A DNA stretch of 44,711 nucleotides, taken from the NCBI GenBank assembly GCA_902470695.1, contig CABRHH010000023.1, forward strand, positions 1 to 44,711. The letters are read 5' to 3'. The DNA comes from an uncultured Collinsella sp. GTDB lineage: Bacteria; Actinomycetota; Coriobacteriia; Coriobacteriales; Coriobacteriaceae. The position numbers were made by a program, and so were the translations under genes. Positions within the stretch are counted from its first letter, which is position 1; every line of letters begins with the position of its first letter. Positions 1 to 8,565 of this stretch are shown here, piece after piece. The notes under the pieces are model-generated. The model was given only the letters and a program-made list of their open reading frames with translations. It did no database searches and was not told the DNA's origin.

Positions 1-73
1 GGAAGCCGCAGGTGCCGGGCAGGCGAGCACTGCGGCCGCACCGGCACCTGCGGCTTCCACGTCCGTATCCGCG

Positions 74-2251
74 GTGTCCGATCGGCCCGCCTCTGTGGCA
101 GCTTCCCGCGAGCAGGCGGCGGCGCGTGCAGCCGAGCTGCGCCATCTGCTGGACTACCACGCCTACCGCTACTACGCGCTCGACGCCCCCGAGATCACCG
201 ATGCCGCCTTCGACCGTCTGCTGGTTGAGCTGCAGGGCATCGAGGCGGCCTATCCCGAGCTGGTGACGCCGGGCTCCTACACCCAGCGCGTGGGCGGGTA
301 CGTGTCCGAGCAGTTCGCCTCCGTGACCCATATGGCCCGCATGTATTCCATGGACGATGCCATGGACCTGGCCGAGCTTGACGAATGGCTGCAGCGCACG
401 GAGGAGGCGCTCGGCGCGGGCACGGTCGCCTACACCTGCGAGCTCAAGATCGACGGCCTGGGCGTGGCGCTCACCTACCAGGACGGCGCCTTCGTGCGCG
501 CCGCCACCCGCGGGGACGGTACCACGGGCGAGGATGTCTCGCTCAACGTGCGCACCATCCGTGACGTGCCCATGCATCTGGCCGAGGAGGGCCTGGCACA
601 CATGGGTGCCGAGCGCTCGGTGCCCATCGAGGTGCGCGGCGAGGTCTACATGCCCAAGGGCAGCTTCGCCCGCCTGAATGCCGAGGCCGACGCCGAGGGG
701 CGCGAGCCGTTCGCCAATCCGCGCAATGCCGCCGCCGGCAGCCTGCGCCAAAAGGACCCGAAGGTAACGGCCACGCGGCATCTGGCCACGTTCATCTACG
801 CCATCGCCGACACCGCCCCGCTCCACGTCGACTCCCAGCATGAGTTCTTGAGCTGGCTGGGTCAGGCGGGCTTCTCGGTCAACCCGAACGTGGCCCGTTG
901 CACCTCGCCTTCTGAGGTCCACGCGTTTTGCGCTGATGCCCTGGCGCATCGCGCCGATCTGGACTACGACATCGACGGCGTGGTGGTGAAGGTCGATTCG
1001 TTCACGCAGCAAGGTGAGCTGGGCTTCACGGCTCGTGCGCCGCGCTGGGCCATCGCGTTCAAGTTCCCGCCGGAGGAAAAGACCACCGTTCTGCGTGAGA
1101 TCCGCATCCAGGTGGGGCGCACCGGCGTGCTCACCCCGGTGGCCGAGTTCGACCCGGTAACGGTTGCCGGCTCCACCATCGCGCGGGCGACCCTGCACAA
1201 CCTCGATGAGATTCGCCGCAAGGACGTGCGCGTGGGCGACACCATCGTGGTTCACAAAGCCGGCGACGTGATTCCCGAGGTGGTGGGGCCGGTGGCCGAT
1301 AAGCGCCCGGACGGCGCCGAGCCGTGGGAGATGCCGGCGGCGTGTCCGGCCTGCGGCAGCCCCGTGGTGCATGAGGACGGCGAGGTGGCGTACCGTTGCG
1401 TGTCGCTCGACTGCCCGGCGCAGCTGAAGGAGCGCCTGCTGCATTGGGTGAGCCGCGGCTGCATGGACGTCGACGGTGTGGGTGACGAACTCGTGGACAA
1501 GATGATCGAGGCGGGCCTGCTGCACGACGTTGCAGACTTCTACCACCTGACGGTGGACGACATAGCCGGGCTCGACACCGGGCGCACCTACTTGAAAGAC
1601 GATAAGAAGAAGGGCGTGCAGGCGGGGGACTCGATCCGCGTGGGTGCCACCATCGCGCAGAAGGTGGTTGACGAGCTGGCCGCCTCGCGCTCGCAGCCGC
1701 TGGGCCGTGTGCTGTTCGCGCTGGGCATTCGCCATGTGGGCAAATCGGTGGGCGAGCTGTTGGCCAAGCGGTTCCTTACCATCGACGCCCTGGTGGCGGC
1801 CAACGAGGAGGATATCGCGCAGATCGACGGTATCGGTCCCAAGATCGCGGCGAGCGTGAAGGAGTTTTTGGCGGTGCCCGAGAACCTGCAGGTGCTGGAG
1901 CGCCTGCGCCAGGCGGGCCTTGCCCTCGAGGAGGATTTGGGGGCTGCGGCTGCCGCAACCTCTGCTCAAACGGGCGTGGCCGGCGAGCTCGTAGAGGCCC
2001 AGCCGCTTGTCGGGCTCACCTTCGTGCTCACCGGAACGCTCGAGCTCCGCACGCGTGACGAGGCGGGTGCGGCCTTGAAGGCGCTGGGCGCCAAGGTTAC
2101 CGGTTCGGTATCCAAGAAGACGAGCTTTTTGGTGGCAGGCCCCAAGGCGGGCTCCAAGCTCACCAAGGCCGAGAGCCTGGGCGTGCCTGTGCTCAACGAG
2201 GCTGCGCTGGAGCAGATTTTGGCAACCGGCGAGGTGCCGGCAGCGGAGTAG
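74..2251 (+). CDS. ligA: NAD-dependent DNA ligase LigA
   Basis: Seals nicks in duplex DNA during replication and repair using NAD+. The domain order is complete for LigA: an N-terminal Ia-like region (about residues 15-80), the adenylation domain with the nucleotide-accepting lysine in ELKIDG (K125 from this start), the OB fold, a four-cysteine zinc finger (CPAC...RCVSLDCPA), helix-hairpin-helix repeats and a C-terminal BRCT domain (VGLTFVLTGTLE onward). The GTG at 74 is the first plausible start inside the window, but the frame is open with no stop up to base 2 and encodes an Ala/Ser/Thr-rich stretch. The real start may therefore lie upstream and the gene may be 5'-partial here. The family is usually 660-700 residues, so the main enzyme is intact. 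Function is very secure; the start is not. Confidence 0.96.
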   Translation: MSDRPASVAASREQAAARAAELRHLLDYHAYRYYALDAPEITDAAFDRLLVELQGIEAAYPELVTPGSYTQRVGGYVSEQFASVTHMARMYSMDDAMDLAELDEWLQRTEEALGAGTVAYTCELKIDGLGVALTYQDGAFVRAATRGDGTTGEDVSLNVRTIRDVPMHLAEEGLAHMGAERSVPIEVRGEVYMPKGSFARLNAEADAEGREPFANPRNAAAGSLRQKDPKVTATRHLATFIYAIADTAPLHVDSQHEFLSWLGQAGFSVNPNVARCTSPSEVHAFCADALAHRADLDYDIDGVVVKVDSFTQQGELGFTARAPRWAIAFKFPPEEKTTVLREIRIQVGRTGVLTPVAEFDPVTVAGSTIARATLHNLDEIRRKDVRVGDTIVVHKAGDVIPEVVGPVADKRPDGAEPWEMPAACPACGSPVVHEDGEVAYRCVSLDCPAQLKERLLHWVSRGCMDVDGVGDELVDKMIEAGLLHDVADFYHLTVDDIAGLDTGRTYLKDDKKKGVQAGDSIRVGATIAQKVVDELAASRSQPLGRVLFALGIRHVGKSVGELLAKRFLTIDALVAANEEDIAQIDGIGPKIAASVKEFLAVPENLQVLERLRQAGLALEEDLGAAAAATSAQTGVAGELVEAQPLVGLTFVLTGTLELRTRDEAGAALKALGAKVTGSVSKKTSFLVAGPKAGSKLTKAESLGVPVLNEAALEQILATGEVPAAE

Positions 2252-2560
2252 ACGCAAGCCGTGTGCGAGATGTCGGCTGCGGGGTAGATTCGGGCACGCG
2301 TCGGTTGGGTTCCGGACGGTCGGTGCCTGCTTCGGCTTGCTTCGGTTGCCTGCCAACCGGGATGCTGCGCCGTCGCGCGCTTGTTCCGGCGCGCGCATGC
2401 GATGCGCGTGCAGCGGCGCTCATTGTCGGTCCAACCAGCTGCTCATGAGCATACGGGTTCCGCCCGTTGGCTTGCGCCCCCTGTTCGCTTGTCTGCTCGC
2501 CGGGTGAGGTGTGTTTCCATCGTGAATGCGCCTTGCCCGGCGTTTGCTTCGGTGGTAAAA
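2252..2560. other. Intergenic region between ligA and marR
   Basis: About 310 bases without a supportable gene. It holds short TGCTTCGG/TTCGGTTGCCTGCC repeats near 2330-2360 and a weak GGTTG/CAACC inverted repeat, but no convincing terminator with a U-tract and no RNA gene that I can recognise. The promoter and operator of the next gene start at its right end. Confidence 0.5.
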
Positions 2561-2572
2561 CCTTGATATATC
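2544..2572 (+). promoter_or_regulatory. Predicted promoter of the marR-ABC exporter operon
   Basis: A -35 like TTGCTT (2544-2549) and a -10 TATATC (2567-2572) are separated by 17 bases. The -10 lies inside the first palindrome of the operator described next, so repressor binding would directly block RNA polymerase. Confidence 0.55.
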
Positions 2573-2591
2573 AATAGTTGATATATCAAGG
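2561..2591 (+). promoter_or_regulatory. Double palindromic operator for the MarR repressor
   Basis: Two identical perfect 12-bp palindromes TTGATATATCAA (2563-2574 and 2578-2589) are separated by TAG. Together with flanking CC/GG they make a 31-bp near-perfect palindrome in which only the central three bases break symmetry. The right copy runs into the AAGGAG ribosome binding site (2588-2593) of the downstream marR gene. Position and symmetry fit an autoregulatory MarR-family operator; the assignment to this regulator is inference from adjacency. Confidence 0.75.
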
Positions 2592-2598
2592 AGTTGGA

Positions 2599-3315
2599 AT
2601 GTTGACCTTACACAGACGCCCGGCGGCCAGCGCGCGCGATGCTGCTGTGCCGGGCACGGATGTCGCTGCCAGCGGGGCCGCCACCCGTGCGCTCGCCGAC
2701 CCCACTGCCGACGCACCCGCCGACCCTACGGCCGACGCGCGCGACAGTGCCGGACCTGCTGCCGCATCTGCAAACGCAGCGCTGTCCGGAGCCGTATCGG
2801 GCACCTCCGCGGCACCCCTTGCGCTGGGGTTTTCCCTCACCGATCTGCACATGCGCATGAACATGGCGCATCACATGCAGAAGAGCCGCCTGCACGCGCG
2901 TGCCGCCGCGCTCGGGCTGGGCCCGGGCCAGCCGCGCATGCTGTCCTACATCGGGGTCCACGCTCCGTGCACCCGCGCCGACCTGGCGGCCCATTACCGC
3001 ATCGATCCGGCAGCGGTGACCCGCATGCTCGATGCCCTGGAGCGCAACGGGTTCATTGCCTCGGTGCCCGCGCGGCCCGGTGCCGACCGGCGCAAGAAGG
3101 CCGTCGAGCTTACCGAGCGCGGCCGCGCCACGCTGGGGCTGTGGGATGTCGCCTGCGCCCAGGCCGACGAGATCATGACCGAGGGCTTCACGCCCGCCGA
3201 GCGCGCGCAGCTCAGCGATCTGCTCGAGCGCGTATGCCGCAACCTCGCGGAGGCTGATCGGGCACGCGCCCATCAGGCTGCATCTGGGCGCAGCGAGGAG
3301 GCAACCCATGCGTGA
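2599..3315 (+). CDS. MarR-family transcriptional regulator
   Basis: Winged-helix regulator, probably the local repressor of the ABC exporter genes that follow. The MarR domain covers roughly residues 75-225: helix 1 with the MNMAHHMQKS segment, the recognition region RADLAAHYRIDPAAVTRML, and the wing with GADRRKK followed by VELTERG, all typical of the family. The first 70 residues are an unusual Ala/Asp/Pro/Thr-rich extension containing two PTADA-type repeats, not part of the family fold. ATG 2599 was chosen because AAGGAG sits 5 bases upstream; an upstream TTG at 2578 would lie inside the operator. The gene overlaps the next start by 8 bases, indicating translational coupling. The ligand is unknown; many MarR proteins sense small phenolics, drugs or oxidants. 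Confidence 0.9.
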   Translation: MLTLHRRPAASARDAAVPGTDVAASGAATRALADPTADAPADPTADARDSAGPAAASANAALSGAVSGTSAAPLALGFSLTDLHMRMNMAHHMQKSRLHARAAALGLGPGQPRMLSYIGVHAPCTRADLAAHYRIDPAAVTRMLDALERNGFIASVPARPGADRRKKAVELTERGRATLGLWDVACAQADEIMTEGFTPAERAQLSDLLERVCRNLAEADRARAHQAASGRSEEATHA

Positions 3316-5248
3316 GCTACGCCGCCTCATTGGCTACCTGGGTCCGTATCGCCGCGATGCCGCCGCCGGCGTGATCATCGTGGCGCTTGAAACCTCGCTC
3401 GAGCTGTTCATCCCCGTGCTCATGGCCCGCATCATCGACGAGGGCATCGCCGAGGGCAGCGCCGCCATCATCCTGCACCAGGGTGCGCTCATGATGCTGT
3501 GCGCCCTGGCGGCGCTCGTGTTGGGCCTTGCCTACGCGCGGTTCGCCTCGCGTGCGGCCACGGGTTTGGGCGCAAACCTGCGCCAGGCCGAGTACGAGCA
3601 CATCCAGGCCTTTTCCTTCGGCAACCTGGACGCGTTCCAAACGTCATCGCTCGTCACGCGCATGACCACCGACATCACCGTCATCCAGAACGCCTTTTCC
3701 AGCGGCTTCCGCCCCTTCGTGCGCGGCCCGGTGATGCTCATCATGGGCCTGGCCTACGCGTGCTCGATGAACATGGAGCTCGCCGGGGTGTTCTTCGTCA
3801 TCCTGCCGGTGCTCGCCGTGGCGCTGGCGCTCATCACGTTCACGGTTGCTCCGCGCTACCGCACGCTGCAGGCCTCGATGGACCACCTGAACGGGGTGGT
3901 GCAGGAGAACCTGACCGCGGTGCGCGCCGTGAAGGCCTATGTGCGCGCCGAGCACGAGTGCGAGAAGTTCAACGAGGTCAACGGGGAGGTGGCCCGCACA
4001 TCCACCTATACGTTCGGGCGCGCGGTGCTCAACCTGCCGGTGTTCCAGGCGTCCATGTATACGGCGGCGACGCTCGTGCTGTGGCTCGGCGGCCAGATGA
4101 TCATCGCCGGCACGCTCACCGTGGGAACCCTCACCGGCTTCATGAGCTATGTGCTGCAGATCATGAACTCCCTCATGATGATCTCGAACGTGTTTTTGCT
4201 CACCACGCGTGCTCTCACTAGCGCCGCGCGCGTGGGCGAGGTGCTGGACGCCGTGCCCGAGCTGGCCGCGCCCGCGCCGGGCGAGGCGCGCATGAGCGTG
4301 GCGGATGGTTCGGTTGCGTTCCGGGACGTTTCGTTCAAGTACCGTGCCGACGCGGCGGAGGAGGTGCTCGAGCGGGTGTCGCTGACGATTCCCTCCGGCG
4401 CCACGGTGGGCATCCTGGGCGGCACCGGCTCGGGCAAAAGCTCGCTGGTGCAGCTGATTGCGCGTCTGTACGACCCGAGTGCGGGCGCGGTGCTCGTGGG
4501 CGGGCACGACGTGCGTACCTACGACCTGGCGGCCCTGCGCAACGCGGTGGGCATGGTGCTGCAGAAAAACGTGCTGTTCACCGGCACCGTGCGCGACAAC
4601 TTGCGCTGGGGAGACCCCGAGGCGAGCGACGAGGAGCTGCTCGAGGCGTGTCGTCTGGCGTGCGCCGACGAGTTCCTCGACCGCATCGGCGGCCTGGACG
4701 GCGACTTGGGTCAGGGCGGGGTGAACGTCTCGGGCGGCCAGAAGCAGCGGTTGTGCATCGCGCGCGCCCTGCTCAAGCATCCGCGCATCCTGGTGTTCGA
4801 CGACTCCACCTCCGCGCTCGATATGGCCACCGAGGCCACGGTCCGCGCAAATCTGGCGGCGATTCCCAATACCACGGTCATCATCATCGCCCAGCGCATC
4901 ACCTCGGTGATGGACGCCGACCGCATCTTCGTGGTGGACGACGGGCATATCGACGCGGCGGGCACGCACGATGAGTTGCTTGCGGGCAATGCGATCTATC
5001 AGGAGATCTACGCTTCGCAGATGGAGTTCGCCGACGGTGCGGCGTCCGAGGCGACAGGGAAGGGAGCGGCGTCGTTCGCGCCAGATGCCGCGCTCGATGG
5101 CGCCGCAGCGCGTGAGGCAGAAGAGGTGTCCGGACCCGCACTTGCGCTTTCGACCACCGCGGCTGAGGGGAAGCGGATGCCGGTGCCTGCGCGTTCGACC
5201 GCTGCGCATGAGGATGCCGAGTTGAAGGGAGCTGGTCGCGATGCCTAA
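3308..5248 (+). CDS. ABC exporter subunit with degenerate ATP site (heterodimer partner 1)
   Basis: Fused permease-ATPase (type IV ABC exporter half). The six-helix transmembrane domain spans about residues 1-300 and the ATPase domain about 335-570. Walker A is GGTGSGKSS, the signature is VSGGQKQR, and Walker B reads ILVFDDST, where the usual catalytic glutamate is aspartate. That Asp is the hallmark of the degenerate site in heterodimeric exporters such as BmrC/LmrC/YheI types. About 70 Ala/Glu-rich residues follow the ATPase domain. It overlaps marR by 8 bases and the next exporter half by 8 bases, so the three are one operon. Likely role is efflux of drugs or another amphipathic compound; the substrate cannot be read from sequence. 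Confidence 0.93.
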   Translation: MRELRRLIGYLGPYRRDAAAGVIIVALETSLELFIPVLMARIIDEGIAEGSAAIILHQGALMMLCALAALVLGLAYARFASRAATGLGANLRQAEYEHIQAFSFGNLDAFQTSSLVTRMTTDITVIQNAFSSGFRPFVRGPVMLIMGLAYACSMNMELAGVFFVILPVLAVALALITFTVAPRYRTLQASMDHLNGVVQENLTAVRAVKAYVRAEHECEKFNEVNGEVARTSTYTFGRAVLNLPVFQASMYTAATLVLWLGGQMIIAGTLTVGTLTGFMSYVLQIMNSLMMISNVFLLTTRALTSAARVGEVLDAVPELAAPAPGEARMSVADGSVAFRDVSFKYRADAAEEVLERVSLTIPSGATVGILGGTGSGKSSLVQLIARLYDPSAGAVLVGGHDVRTYDLAALRNAVGMVLQKNVLFTGTVRDNLRWGDPEASDEELLEACRLACADEFLDRIGGLDGDLGQGGVNVSGGQKQRLCIARALLKHPRILVFDDSTSALDMATEATVRANLAAIPNTTVIIIAQRITSVMDADRIFVVDDGHIDAAGTHDELLAGNAIYQEIYASQMEFADGAASEATGKGAASFAPDAALDGAAAREAEEVSGPALALSTTAAEGKRMPVPARSTAAHEDAELKGAGRDA

Positions 5249-7418
5249 GACCGATGCTCAGGCGCGCCCGCAGCAGCTGCGCCACACCGTGGGCCGTCTG
5301 CTCGCCTACATGGGGCACGCGCGCTTCTCGCTGCTTGTCGTCGCGGTGCTCGTGAGCATCTCGGCGGTGGCGAGCCTGGTGGGCACCTACATGGTGCGCC
5401 CGATCGTGAATACGCTGGCGGCCGGCGACACGTCGCAGCTGTCGGGGCAGATCGCGTTCCTCGCGGCCGTCTACGCGCTGGGCGCCCTCTCGGCGCTCGG
5501 CTACACCCAAACGATGGTGCGCGCGGCGCAAAAGGTGGTATTCGACATCAGGCGCGACCTGTTCGCCCACCTGCAGAAACTGCCGCTGGTCTATTTCGAT
5601 CGCATGCGCACGGGCGACATCATGAGCTTCTTCACCAACGACGTGGATACGGTGGCCGAGGCGCTCAACAACAGCTTCGCGAATGTGATCCAGGCCGCCA
5701 TCCAGATGGTCGGCACGATCGCGGTGCTGTTCGTGCTCAATTGGCGCCTGACGATCATCACGCTCGTGTGCGACGTGCTCATTGCCTGGTACGTGCGGTT
5801 TTCCGGCATACGCAGCAAGCGGTTCTTCGCGGTGCAGCAGGAGGCGCTCGGCGGCTTGGACGGCTATGTCGAGGAGATGGTGTCGGGGCAGAAGGTCGTC
5901 AAGGTGTGCAACCACGAGGCGGCCAACGTGGCCGGATTCGCGCGGCGCAACGAGCGGCTGCGGGAGGCCGGTGCATCGGCGCAGGCGTATGCGGCCACGA
6001 TGGTGCCGGTGACGGTGTGTGTGGGGTATGCCAACTACGCGATCGTGGCGGTGGCCGGCGGTCTGTTGGCGGTGCAGGGGCTGGCCGATGTGGGCGCGCT
6101 TGCCAGCTACCTGATCTTCGTGCGGCAGGCGGCGATGCCCATCAACCAGTTCACGCAGCTGGGCAATTTCCTGTTGAATGCCCTGGCGGGCGCCGAGCGC
6201 CTGTTCTCCGTGATGGAGATGGAGCCCGAGGTGGACGAGGGCAGCGTACGTTTGGTGCGCACCGGTACCGACGCCTGGGGCTGGGAGCTGCCAGCTGGCT
6301 ACGGCCTGGGGGCATACGGCAAGCTGATGCCGATCGCGAGTACGGCGCCGGCGGGAGCGCGCGCTGAGGAGGTGCCGGCGCAGGGTTTCGCTATGGCAGG
6401 CGCAGCCGAGACGCGATCGGTTGGGCGCGGCGGTGACAGGCGCTCGCAGGCCATGCGCGCGGGCAAGGCGCCAGCAGGTGGCGATGGCGTCGGGTTGGTT
6501 GTGCGGGGGACTGCGCCCGACGGCGGCACGATGACAGGATCGGCTGCTCGTGCGGGGGAGGTGTCTGCGGCTGCTTCCGGCACCGCATGCGCGGACAAAG
6601 CGCCTGCGCTCGCCTCCGGCGCCACGTTTGCCGCAACCGCGCCGGCCGCCGACGGCACGGTGCTCGCCTGCGGCACCATTCCCCTGCGCGGGGACGTGCG
6701 CTTCCACGCGGTCGATTTTGGCTACGTGCCCGAGGTGCGCGTGCTCACCGGGCTCAACCTGTTCGCGAAGCCCGGGCAGAAGATTGCGTTCGTGGGGTCG
6801 ACCGGTGCGGGCAAGACCACCATCACGAACCTCATCAACCGCTTCTACGATGTGCAGCGCGGCGAGATCACCTTCGACGGTATCGACGTGCGTTCGATCG
6901 CGAAAGACGATCTGCGGCGGTCGCTTGGGATTGTGCTGCAGGACACGCACCTGTTTACCGGCACAATTGCCGACAACATCCGGTTCGGCAAGCTCGATGC
7001 TACCGATGAGGAGGTGCGCGCGGCGGCCGAGGCTGCCTGTGCAGACTCGTTCATTCGGCGTTTGCCGCAGGGCTACGCGACGCCGGTGACCGCGGACGGC
7101 GCGAACCTGTCGCAGGGACAGCGCCAGCTGCTTGCCATCGCACGCGTGGCGGTGGCAGATCCGCCGGTGCTGATTCTAGACGAGGCCACGTCGTCGATCG
7201 ACACGCGCACGGAGAAGCTGATCGAGCGGGGGATGGACCGCATCATGCGCGGGCGCACGAGCTTCGTGATCGCGCATCGGCTGTCCACCGTGCGCGACGC
7301 GGATTGCATCTGCGTGCTGAACCACGGTTGCATCATCGAGCGCGGCACGCACGAGGAGCTGTTCGCCCAGCGCGGGGAATACTGGCAGCTCTGTCAGGGC
7401 TTGAAGGAGCTGGACTAG
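5241..7418 (+). CDS. ABC exporter subunit with canonical ATP site (heterodimer partner 2)
   Basis: Second half of the exporter, with a transmembrane domain at about residues 15-325 and an ATPase domain at about 483-720. Walker A is GSTGAGKTT (519-527), the signature is LSQGQRQ, Walker B is VLILDEATSSID with the catalytic Glu present, and the switch His lies in VIAHRLS. Together with the preceding degenerate half it should form one heterodimeric transporter. Between the two domains is a low-complexity Ala/Gly linker of roughly 150 residues (about 335-482), far longer than the 20-30 residues normal for the family, so the protein is 725 residues long rather than about 600. The same reading frame continues without interruption, so it is an insertion, not a frameshift. 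Start ATG 5241 overlaps the previous stop by 8 bases. Confidence 0.93.
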   Translation: MPKTDAQARPQQLRHTVGRLLAYMGHARFSLLVVAVLVSISAVASLVGTYMVRPIVNTLAAGDTSQLSGQIAFLAAVYALGALSALGYTQTMVRAAQKVVFDIRRDLFAHLQKLPLVYFDRMRTGDIMSFFTNDVDTVAEALNNSFANVIQAAIQMVGTIAVLFVLNWRLTIITLVCDVLIAWYVRFSGIRSKRFFAVQQEALGGLDGYVEEMVSGQKVVKVCNHEAANVAGFARRNERLREAGASAQAYAATMVPVTVCVGYANYAIVAVAGGLLAVQGLADVGALASYLIFVRQAAMPINQFTQLGNFLLNALAGAERLFSVMEMEPEVDEGSVRLVRTGTDAWGWELPAGYGLGAYGKLMPIASTAPAGARAEEVPAQGFAMAGAAETRSVGRGGDRRSQAMRAGKAPAGGDGVGLVVRGTAPDGGTMTGSAARAGEVSAAASGTACADKAPALASGATFAATAPAADGTVLACGTIPLRGDVRFHAVDFGYVPEVRVLTGLNLFAKPGQKIAFVGSTGAGKTTITNLINRFYDVQRGEITFDGIDVRSIAKDDLRRSLGIVLQDTHLFTGTIADNIRFGKLDATDEEVRAAAEAACADSFIRRLPQGYATPVTADGANLSQGQRQLLAIARVAVADPPVLILDEATSSIDTRTEKLIERGMDRIMRGRTSFVIAHRLSTVRDADCICVLNHGCIIERGTHEELFAQRGEYWQLCQGLKELD

Positions 7419-7428
7419 CCGAAGGGCC

Positions 7429-7467
7429 GTCAGCTGGGCCGCCCGCGGGTGGGCGCGCTTGGCTGAC
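7429..7467 (+). terminator. Two-tier stem-loop after the exporter operon
   Basis: Outer arms GTCAGC (7429-7434) and GCTGAC (7462-7467) enclose inner arms CGCCC (7440-7444) and GGGCG (7451-7455). It begins 10 bases after the stop codon. No U-tract follows, so it is a terminator candidate only by position and stability. Confidence 0.35.
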
Positions 7468-7484
7468 GACCCTGATGCCGGTCC

Positions 7485-7560
7485 CGGCCCGGGATTCGGG
7501 GCGCGGCTCCGAATGGCTGCGCGGCGAACCCGGGCGACGTCGGGGCGGACCCGGATTATC
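7485..7560 (-). repeat. Leading block of inverted-type intergenic repeats
   Basis: Two full units and one partial unit of the CGAACCC(G/T)GGATT family begin at 7485, 7525 and 7546. The first (with CCGGGATTCGGGGCGC and CTCCGAATGGC) is nearly the same as a unit at 7704, which points to duplication of a larger block. Confidence 0.6.
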
Positions 7561-7589
7561 TTCGAGCGTCGGGCCGTTTCCAAGATCAC

Positions 7590-7680
7590 GGGTTCGTTTC
7601 CTGTCCATCCGGGAAACCCGGGTTCGGATTAAGTCCATCCGGAAATCCCGGGTTCGTCCCCCGTCCGTTCAGGGCCGTTT
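7590..7680 (+). repeat. 30-bp tandem repeat, forward array 1 (3 units)
   Basis: Units begin with GGGTTCG at 7590, 7620 and 7650, an exact 30-base period. A typical unit ends CATCCGGGAAACCC, so each can fold on itself through GGGTT/AACCC. The last unit runs into a conserved boundary containing CAGGGCCGTTTTTCGCC, also seen at the end of array 2. Confidence 0.8.
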
Positions 7681-7703
7681 TTCGCCTCCAGACGGACACG
7701 ACG

Positions 7704-7868
7704 CGAACCCTGGATTCGGGGCGCAGCTCCGAATGGCCGAGCGGCGAACCCTAGATTTCGCCGATGCGCACCGATGGACGCGCAACGGACCCGGGATCAG
7801 GCCCGCACCGACTAGACGGACGTGGCACGAACCCTAGATTCCGCCCATGCATCCGGACGCATGCGGCA
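7704..7868 (-). repeat. Inverted-type repeat block 1 (4 units, about 41-bp period)
   Basis: Units start with CGAACCC or CGGACCC at 7704, 7745, 7786 and 7828 (steps of 41, 41 and 42 bases). Each carries the reverse complement of the forward motif plus a GATGGAC-like segment, about 11 bases longer than the forward unit. Confidence 0.7.
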
Positions 7869-7919
7869 TGATCCCCGGACGCCGCCTCCGGCCCTGCGGC
7901 AGCCGACGTCCAAGATCCC

Positions 7920-8129
7920 GGGTTCGTTTCTACTCCATTCGGGAAACCAGGGTTCGGCTTCTACCCATACGGGAAACCCGGGTTCGGCTTCTACCCATAC
8001 GGGAAACCCGGGTTCGGATTTCGTCCGTCCGAAAATCCCGGGTTCGTTTCCCGTCCATTCAGAAAATCCGGGTTCGGCTCTCGTCCATTCAGAAATCCCG
8101 GGTTCGTCCCCTGTCCATCCAGGGCCGTT
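7920..8129 (+). repeat. 30-bp tandem repeat, forward array 2 (7 units)
   Basis: GGGTTCG recurs at 7920, 7950, 7980, 8010, 8040, 8070 and 8100, exactly every 30 bases. Units 2 and 3 are identical; the others differ mainly in the middle. The final unit again passes into CAGGGCCGTTTTTCGCC (from 8120), the same boundary as after array 1. There are no unique spacers. Confidence 0.85.
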
Positions 8130-8153
8130 TTTCGCCCCCAGACGGACATACGG

Positions 8154-8346
8154 CGAACCCCAGTTTCCCAGATGGACAGGAAACGAACCCGGGATTTCAC
8201 CGCCGTGCCCCGATGGACACGCGGCGAACCCTGGATTCCGCCAGAGGCCCCGATGGACACGCGGCGAACCCGGGATCCCGTCCTTAGCTTCAGATGGATG
8301 CGCAACGAACCCGGGATTCGGCTCCGAGCCCCAGATGGACGCGGCC
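8154..8346 (-). repeat. Inverted-type repeat block 2 (5 units)
   Basis: CGAACCC occurs at 8154, 8184, 8225, 8265 and 8306 (steps 30, 41, 40, 41). Most units share CGATGGACACGCGG before the motif and GGGATT or TGGATT after it. The block is the inverted partner of array 2 and could pair with it over long stretches. Confidence 0.75.
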
Positions 8347-8565
8347 GGGCCCCAATCCGCTTCTGCGTGGCGTCTGGTCCGAGGCGCTACCGGCTGCGCC
8401 GACGCGGCAAGCGCGCCAAGTGTATTAAGTGTGTCCGTTGCAGACGGCATTGTCGCGATGCGGTAAGCGCACCGGACTCCCGTTTCGGCCAGCACCGCCA
8501 ACGTGGCCGATACACCCGATTCGTGCCGTGGCCGGCACCCGTTGCTGGCGGTGCTGCCCTTAGTT

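Noticed and set aside
4899..6950. Antisense frame of 683 codons opposite the exporter genes
   Set aside because: Shadow of conserved ABC exporter coding sequence; low-complexity Arg/His-rich translation.
7920..8129. CRISPR array
   Set aside because: Units are directly adjacent with exact 30-base period, have no unique spacers, and no cas genes are present.
7590..8346. tRNA T-arm resemblance of the GGGTTCG motif
   Set aside because: No cloverleaf with acceptor, D and anticodon arms can be built around any copy.
7822..8466. A 214-codon plus-strand frame with ten-residue NPGSASTHTG-type repeats, and a 229-codon minus-strand frame over the same DNA
   Set aside because: Both arise from 30-bp repeats lacking stops, begin at GTG/TTG without a ribosome binding site, and overlap each other completely; I treat the region as non-coding repeats.
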